Source of the DNA: Waltergamsia citrina
Taxonomy: Eukaryota > Ascomycota > Sordariomycetes > Hypocreales > Bionectriaceae
DNA: 64,000 nucleotides
Direction of reading: 5' to 3'
Assembly: GCA_022814615.1 (NCBI GenBank)
Contig: JAKLNE010000024.1
Coordinates: forward strand, 248,001-312,000
This document shows, in pieces, positions 57,770-64,000 of the stretch; positions within the stretch are counted from its first letter, which is position 1, and each line of letters starts with the position of its first letter. The position numbers and the translations under genes are program-made. The notes under the pieces are model-generated. The model saw only the letters and a list, made by a program, of their open reading frames with translations. It was not told the DNA's origin and did no database searches.

Positions 57770-59818
57770 ATGGGGGATTCTAAGCCCCCCGTGGCGACTG
57801 GTGGTGGACATGTCGACAACTCCCCCCAAAATGTGACCAACAATGTTGGCATATCTACGACAACATCGCAGGAACAGCCTCCTATATCTGACCACGGAGA
57901 ACCTGCTACCGGATTGCAGAACTCGGCCATGTCTCAAAACGCATTTGCAGCTCAACTCGACATGACAGGCCCAGCAAATGGGTCTCGACAAGGCGGGCCC
58001 TACAATATGGCCTCGATGGCCAATTCTTTGCCCCAGGCTCCCTACCGCGGCGCTCAATATCCTACTGGTCCTCAGCAGCGTTACAACTCAGCAGCTTCGC
58101 CACCAATGGTACCTCAGATGCCCCAGCAGATGTCTCATTACGGGCCTTCACCCTCAATGTCTATGGCGAATCAAGCATACTACGGTCAGCAGCCACCACA
58201 GATGGCACAGTACTATCCTGCAGCTCAGATGTCCTCAGCCCAATCCCAATCGCAGCTCCCCCCTAGGCAGAACATGGGATACTACCCGAATCAGATGATG
58301 ATGGGCCACCCACAGGGAGGATTCTATTACCCGCAGGCTACCCAATATGCGGCTCCAGCCCAAGGGGCATCCCCGGCTATGATGTCTGGACAATACATGC
58401 CAGCGAGCCCAACAACGAACTCGGATCCAAGAGCTCTAGGTCAAACACCAGAAGTGGCAAGATTTCCTCCACCACATGGTATGTCAACAGCTGACCATAC
58501 CGTCGCGAATTTCTTCCTAACACGTTTGAAAAAAGATATGGACAGAAGACAAAGCGCTGTTCGCGGACCACCTCGAAAGCCCCGGCAGAGTGGTAAGACT
58601 CACCCCTATGAATAGGTTTCGTACAAAATGTATTAATGTTATATAGGTCATGCTATCTGGATCGGGAACCTTCCCCCACAGACTGATTTGATGACCCTTG
58701 TTCACCACGTGTGCAAGGAAGCACTGGGCTTAGAGTCACTGTTTCTGATATCGAAGAGCAACTGTGCTTTCGCCAATTTCAAGGACGAGTCAAGCTGCGT
58801 CGAAGCACAGCAAAAGTTACACGATTCCAAATTCCAATCTGTCCGACTCGTGAGTCGATTACGAAAGAACACTGTCGAGGGTGCTGGAGGTGCTACGGCT
58901 CCGACCGGACCTGCTGCTACAACGAATACGCCTGGCCCTACTTCGAACGACGAAACATCAAGCGTATCCCACTCGGATATAGAAAGCCCAAGTCCTGTAA
59001 CAAGTCACCCACCGTCAAAAGGCCCCAATGCAACTGTTGAAGGTGTTCAACCAGACAAGTTTTTTATTCTCAAGAGTTTGACAGTGGAGGATCTGGAACT
59101 TAGTGTGAGAACGGGGATATGGGCAACGCAGTCTCATAACGAAGAGACTCTGAGCACTGCATACAAGGTTTGTGAAACTCTTGATTTCTTGTGTATTGCA
59201 AGAAAGGAAGAACGCAACTAATCTCCTTGGTAGTCTGCCGACAACGTTTACCTTGTTTTCTCTGCTAACAAGTCAGGGGAATATTTTGGATATGCCCGGA
59301 TGCTATCTGAGATAAATGAGGATCCAGACGCAGCGATAGAGTTCGCCCCAAAAGCCCCTTCAGCAGCCGATATCGATCTACCAAAGGCCATATCTACCGA
59401 CGCAACCGAGCATGCGCCTAAAGGCCGCATTATCGATGACTCCGCTAGGGGCACTATATTCTGGGAAGTTGACCGAGAAGAATCTGAAAATGGCTCTGAT
59501 GAAGAAAGTGAGGTTGCAAGCAGCAAGGATGTCGAGATTGAGGAAGATGGACAAAAATCATGGGGCAAGCCTTTCAAGTTAGAATGGTTATCAACGAACC
59601 GTTTACCATTTTACCGGGCACGGGGTCTGCGCAACCCCTGGAATTCGAATCGAGAGGTCAAGATTGCAAGAGATGGGACAGAACTCGAGCCAGCCGTGGG
59701 TCGCCGTTTGATCGGACTATTCAACCGCTTGCAAAACACGCCACCGTACGGAGCACCTCTACGGCCACCAATGGGCGTTATGGCTGGCTTTACTCAGATG
59801 CGACCTTACGGACCGTGA
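57770..59818 (+). CDS. RRM-YTH domain RNA-binding protein
   Basis: Predicted 642 aa. Exons are 57770-58592, 58647-59167 and 59234-59818. The N-terminal 260 residues are Pro/Gln/Met/Tyr-rich and disordered. An RNA recognition motif spans about 275-349: GHAIWIGNLP is RNP2 and CAFANFKD is the RNP1 region. A Ser/Thr/Pro linker follows. A YTH domain, the fold that binds N6-methyladenosine in RNA, runs from about 415 to 620. W433 (GIWATQ) and W566 (KLEWLS) are candidates for the aromatic cage; NVYLVFSANKSGEYFGYARM is the core strand pair. An acidic insertion of about 80 residues (near 475-555) splits the domain. The RRM+YTH layout differs from the YTH-only YTHDF proteins. Both introns fall at expected places and restore the RRM and YTH motifs. 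Confidence 0.9.
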
Positions 59819-61174
59819 GATCGCCTCAAAGAGCTTCAGAGCTCTATGATATGGACTCATCATACTGGGTTCTCATTTCAGACGTTCGGGCCTCTGCTAA
59901 ACTGGGCTTGAGGTATTTCTTGACTATGGTGTTGGAGTTGACGTATGGAAACTCTTATCTGGATTGTCGAACCAAGCCGCATTGACTCCCGTTCATAGAG
60001 CCTTCATGTTTTCACAATTAAACGCATATGCACACGCACACGAGCAAACACGAGAAACCTGATCATGAAACTCCCTGCACTTGCCTGCGATGATAGACTT
60101 CTCGAACACCACGTGAATGATTGATTTGTGCATTCCTTGGGACGTGTTATGCGAGGCCAAAGAGCTACAATAACAATACTATTGACTTGATGTGGCGTCA
60201 ATCACTATCTCACGATTACCACAAGGTTCGCTACTGGTTACATCTGTCTCGCCCTATGACCACTAGTACAACTAGGCGACCCAGAATGCTCATTACCTGA
60301 CTCGCAGCTCGATCGATCACTAAGGCTGATATTGTAGAGTTCTGCCACAAATGACGCAAAAAGAGTTCCCTGGTTTGTGATACCGACTACAGTAACCTAC
60401 ATCGGTCTCTCAATAACAACAAATTGGAAGACACAAAATCCTACTTTGATCCGTTCATTCCTTTTCGAGTAGCGAGTTGGACGTCATTGTCGTCATAGCT
60501 GAAGTACGAGATCGAGCAATTATTGCCTACTAGTGTAGGCGGGAACGACATAGGAACCGAAAAAATATCTACCAATGGTAGGCTTGGGCTTACACAGGCA
60601 CAGACGTCACTCAGCGTACGCTGGGCGTTGAAGTTGGGTGCCAAAATGGGCACGGGATCGACGCTGGCTGGCGATGGCGATGGACACCATTTCGAACCGT
60701 CCCTGGGGTGGTGTTAGCGATGCAAAGACGCCTGAATTAGAGGATGTCGCTTCTAGATGCAGAAAACGTCATTCATGACTCTGTGAAGAAGTCTTGTGGC
60801 GGTAAACTTTCCATCGCAAAAGAAATAGTCGTGACCCATGTCTCTTTTATTCTGTCTGCATTTACCCCATCTCAAGGAGTCTATGTCTTGAGATGATGCC
60901 GATCTTTGGTGACATAATCAGTTCAGCTGCCAGAGCGTACTGGCCCACTTTTCTTAACTGCGACTCGTTCCAAGTTGTGTGGTCTCACTAAACTCCAAGA
61001 ACTGGTCAGTGCGATCACCAGAATCTCCGTGAAGGGCCGTCCAAATTGGGGCGGCGACATTGATTCACAAGTCGCGGATCTTCTCGTGAGCTGTTATTCA
61101 CTTTTCTTGAGTTTTACGCAGCACAGCGCATTCATTGTGGAATGTTACGCTGAGGTGAGAGCTGGATGAGTATG
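59819..61174. other. Intergenic between the RRM-YTH and HSP30 genes
   Basis: 3' flank of the RRM-YTH gene followed by distal HSP30 promoter. ACTAGT-type motifs lie at 60263 and 60530. No gene, RNA gene or long repeat seen. Confidence 0.4.
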
Positions 61175-61192
61175 GAAGGCACTAGAAGCTTC
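61175..61192 (+). promoter_or_regulatory. Distal heat shock element of HSP30
   Basis: GAA at 61175-61177, GAA exactly 10 bp later at 61185-61187, and TTC at 61190-61192. The last two form the head-to-head nGAAnnTTCn pair bound by Hsf1. It lies about 460 bp upstream of the HSP30 start. Confidence 0.5.
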
Positions 61193-61403
61193 CACCACCA
61201 TCGACTTCCTACCAGCGGATTCGAGCACCGACGAGTGACTACAAGTCGTCTAAATCGTGCTTGCTCAGCACCAAAAAGACGGCAATCTGACAAATTTGCA
61301 ATGATTGCGCACGTCTCACTGCCTGATAGGTAAGAAATAGGCTTTTCTGTAAGTTACCAGTATGTTCGCCAGTGCTCTAGAGTCATCTCTGTGCCTTGTC
61401 ATG

Positions 61404-61436
61404 GAACCGCCTTGAAGCTGCCTGAAGCTATTATTC
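61404..61436 (+). promoter_or_regulatory. Step-type heat shock element of HSP30
   Basis: GAA at 61404, 61414 and 61424 and TTC at 61434: four units at exact 10-bp steps, on one face of the helix. This is the step-type heat shock element (nGAAn units separated by 5 bp). It ends 15 bp upstream of the TATA box. Confidence 0.6.
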
Positions 61437-61451
61437 GTGAGACCGTCCAAG

Positions 61452-61457
61452 TATAAA
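61452..61457 (+). promoter_or_regulatory. TATA box of HSP30
   Basis: TATAAA inside AAGTATAAATCAC, 191 bp upstream of the main HSP30 ATG and just downstream of the heat shock element. Position and pairing fit an inducible promoter. Confidence 0.6.
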
Positions 61458-61647
61458 TCACAACCATTGCTTCTACTGCTCAGTTTTTTTCTTCACTTCA
61501 TCACAGCAGTCAAACAACACAGACAACCAAGAAGCAAAAAGCACTTCTATGCACAGTTATCGCACAACTCTTCCTCGCAGACTATCCCGCAACCTGAAGA
61601 CTACCTCTATCAAACCTACCAACACCAACACCAACCAAACCCGCACA

Positions 61648-62307
61648 ATGGCTTTCTTCCCTCGCAACTTCTACAACGCCGCTGGCGCCAACGACGCCTC
61701 TTTCACTCCTCTCTTCCGTCTTCTTGACGACTTTGACACCTACTCTCGTCAGGGCAACGGCAACAACCTCCATGGACGCCGCCAGCAGGTGCCTACCTGG
61801 CAGCCCAAGTTCGACATCCGAGAGACGGGTGAGGCTTACGAGCTCCATGGTGAGCTCCCCGGCCTGAGCAAGGAGCACGTCAACATCGAATTCACAGAGC
61901 CCCAAACCATGCTCGTCCGCGGCAAGGTCGAGCGCACTTACACTGCGGGAACCCCTCCCACCGGACAGGTCGAGGGCGCTTCCCCTAACGCTGCCATCAC
62001 GGACAAGGACAATGAGAGCCGCAAGTCGCACCAGCCTACCGTCGAGGATGAGGACGAAGACACCGAAATCGTCTCGGCCGAGGAGCAGCAGGAGAGTGAA
62101 CAGGAGACCCAGAAGGCTCCCGTCAAGGCCGCCGACAAGGCCAAGTACTGGCTCACTGAGCGCAGCATTGGCGAGTTCGCTCGCACTTTCAACTTCCCTG
62201 CCCGCGTCGACCAGGACAGTGTCAGCGCCAACCTCAAGGATGGCATCCTCACTGTTACGGTCCCCAAGGCCAAGAAGCACGAGACCCGCCGCATCGCCAT
62301 CAACTAA
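61648..62307 (+). CDS. Small heat shock protein (Hsp30/Hsp20 family)
   Basis: Intronless gene for 219 aa. An alpha-crystallin-type chaperone that holds unfolding proteins in oligomers during heat stress. The start at 61648 gives the usual fungal Hsp30 N-terminus (MAFFPRNFYNAA) and has a good context (A at -3, G at +4). The alpha-crystallin domain begins at QPKFDIRETGEAYELHGELPG and ends with SANLKDGILTVTVPK, the conserved beta strand with G-I-L-T-V. An acidic, Lys/Glu-rich insert of about 75 residues (TDKDNESRKSH... to QKAPVKAADK) splits it, as in other ascomycete Hsp30s. The tail ETRRIAIN carries the I-x-I motif that ties oligomers together. The frame is open upstream to an ATG at 61549, which would add 33 basic residues. 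Confidence 0.92.
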   Translation: MAFFPRNFYNAAGANDASFTPLFRLLDDFDTYSRQGNGNNLHGRRQQVPTWQPKFDIRETGEAYELHGELPGLSKEHVNIEFTEPQTMLVRGKVERTYTAGTPPTGQVEGASPNAAITDKDNESRKSHQPTVEDEDEDTEIVSAEEQQESEQETQKAPVKAADKAKYWLTERSIGEFARTFNFPARVDQDSVSANLKDGILTVTVPKAKKHETRRIAIN

Positions 62308-63286
62308 AGTCAACCACTAAACAACAACCTACGCCGCCTTAATTCACAACAAAACCTGAAAGATGATATCTTTCTGCATGATCACTACCTTGGGGCGATG
62401 AAATTGCGTGGAACATTACGATGGCGTTTGCTTCACTTCCGTTTGGCTTTCTGATATTGATTGACACGGTTCTTTCCTTGATTGTAATATAGTTGGTAGT
62501 CACGAAATCTAATTTATTTCCCAAAAGAGACAAGTATCTTCACGATCGGCATCTCCACAGATTCTGGTTCAATGGTCCAAGGTGACAAAATGTGAAAGTA
62601 AACTCAGCAGATGAATGTTGTATCAACAAGAGAATTTCTAGGTTTCGGTGAACTTCCATAAATTTGAAGATTCATCTTGCACAAAGAATTATTATCTTGT
62701 TTCGAATTGCGTAGAATTAATTAGTCATTTGCAATTGCTTTTTCAATAGTATGGCGATGTGTAACCTACTCGATGTTGATATTAGTCACGGAAACCGCTC
62801 TATACATGCACACTCAAGACATCCTACTTTCAATGGAAAAAGCGTCCTCAACATTATGAAATATTTATGCAGTCATGTAAAAATCACTCTGTACTTATTT
62901 CCATATTCTGTCCACAGTACGTGTCTCTGTCTGATTCTTTGTTATACACTTTGCGTTCAGCTTTTAGTTTAGACGAGATAAAAGTAGTTTTGGAAAAAGA
63001 GTCGATAATATGTTCTCATCAATTATTATAAATTACTAGTAGTTGTTTTGTTCAGTTCGTCTAAGCTTGAGCAGGGGGGAGGGCAGCCTCAAGTGTCCAT
63101 CTAATCAGGTCACGTGAGTTGGCGTCAGATGTTAGCACCGGTTGCCGGCCCCAAGACGCGTCGCGCCGCGACTTACCCATCAACATCGCCTCCTCACCGT
63201 GAAAAATCAACGTTCAGCTTTCGCCATAGTTCGTAAAAAGCACGATCCGGACTGCAACGGATTTCTGTGATTGAATCGCTGTAAAA
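62308..63286. promoter_or_regulatory. HSP30 3' flank and RAD51 promoter
   Basis: AT-rich HSP30 3' region, then a switch at about 63070 to GC-rich DNA before RAD51. An ACGCGT box at 63156-63161, followed at once by CGCG, lies about 126 bp before the RAD51 ATG. ACTAGTAG occurs at 63036. Confidence 0.5.
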
Positions 63287-64000
63287 ATGGCCGAGGAATA
63301 CGAAGAGACCCCAGCGGGTGAGGACGACAGCATGGTCGGTCCTGGTGCGCCGACACCGCTCACAGCGCTCGAGGTAGGCATGCTAAGGATACAACGCGAT
63401 GGTGCGAGTCTAACTTTTCCTTCTCCCAGGGTATCGCTGGATTGACGAAGCGAGATATTCAGCTTGTGGTTGATGGAGGCTTCAACACTGTCGAATCGGT
63501 GGCGTACACGCCTCGCAGGATGCTGGAGCAGATCAAAGGCATATCCGAGCAGAAGGCAGCCAAGATTCTCGGCGAGGGTAAGTTCTCCGACAACAAAATA
63601 CTCTCTACGAAATACTGATGATGTATGATTAGCTTCGAAGCTGGTGCCAATGGGATTTACGACAGCAACGGAGATGCATCAAAGGCGCAGTGAACTCATC
63701 TCCATCACTACAGGCTCAAAGAACTTGGACACGCTGCTTGCTGGTGGTATCGAGACTGGCTCCGTGACCGAGCTTTTCGGCGAGTTCAGAACCGGAAAGA
63801 GTCAGATTTGCCACACGCTTGCCGTTACCTGCCAGCTGCCATTCGATATGGGCGGCGGAGAGGGCAAATGTCTTTACATCGACACGGAGGGTACATTCCG
63901 TCCAGTGCGTCTGCTGGCTGTGGCGAACAGGTTTGGCTTGTCCGGTGAAGAAGTCCTCGACAATGTTGCTTACGCCCGTGCCTACAACTCTGATCATCAG
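63287..64000 (+). CDS. RAD51: DNA recombinase RAD51 (5' part, cut by window end)
   Basis: First 201 codons of the eukaryotic RecA-like recombinase that forms filaments on single-stranded DNA and drives strand exchange in homologous repair and meiosis (uvsC/mei-3 in other moulds). Exons visible: 63287-63373, 63430-63577 and 63633 to the window end, with GTAGGC and GTAAGT donors. The N-terminal helix-hairpin-helix-like domain (LTKRDIQLVVDGGFNTVESV) and the conserved SKLVPMGFTTATEMHQRR linker are present. Walker A is G128-EFRTGKS-135. LYIDTEGTFRP follows. The Walker B strand and L1/L2 loops lie beyond the window. Confidence 0.95.

Overview
This is nuclear DNA of a filamentous ascomycete. Nearly every multi-exon gene can be assembled from exons joined by 50-155 bp introns with GT...AG ends and CTAAC/CTGAC-like branch sites. 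The gene content is typical of Pezizomycotina: a bHLH regulator, a Zn2Cys6 regulator, a TRP/ML-like membrane protein, SIL1, REX1, lumazine synthase, STT4, PRE7, an RRM-YTH protein, HSP30 and RAD51. About 18 genes in 64 kb, long gene-free stretches and protein style suggest Sordariomycetes, probably Hypocreales. A Trichoderma-like fungus is a guess only. There is no secondary-metabolite cluster, transposon, CRISPR array or rRNA gene.

Layout. 1-7 kb: two plus-strand transcription factor genes (bHLH; Zn2Cys6). 7-11.5 kb: three minus-strand genes (an uncharacterised, faintly F-box-like protein; a membrane-anchored monothiol glutaredoxin; a small secreted protein). 12.7-18.8 kb: three plus-strand genes (SIL1; a MYND-SET protein; the REX1 exonuclease). 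19.5-29 kb: two minus-strand genes (TRP/ML-like channel-type protein; a MutL homologue with an in-frame TAG). 29.5-33.5 kb: RIB4 facing a Q/M-rich low-complexity protein. 33.5-40.5 kb: 6.9 kb without a recognisable gene, holding a 51-nt T tract. 40.5-50 kb: a CDF metal transporter convergent with the 1,933-aa kinase STT4, which diverges from PRE7. 50-57.8 kb: 7.8 kb without a recognisable gene. 57.8-64 kb: RRM-YTH protein, HSP30, and the 5' part of RAD51, cut by the window edge.

The genes are mostly housekeeping and do not form one pathway. Several touch genome maintenance (MutL homologue, RAD51), proteostasis (SIL1, PRE7, HSP30) and RNA (REX1, RRM-YTH).

The most notable observations are: (1) the MutL open frame is broken by a single TAG after codon 790 and continues in the same frame for about 230 coding-like codons, with no good intron to remove it; (2) the HSP30 promoter has heat-shock units at exact 10-bp steps just upstream of a TATA box, and an in-frame upstream ATG that would add a basic 33-residue leader; (3) the REX1 5' end is split between two frames; (4) SIL1 ends in HVEL, a variant ER-retrieval signal; (5) the first STT4 intron is a multiple of three with its only in-frame stop at the splice acceptor. 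Exon limits were placed by hand from reading frame and splice consensus, without transcripts or alignments.
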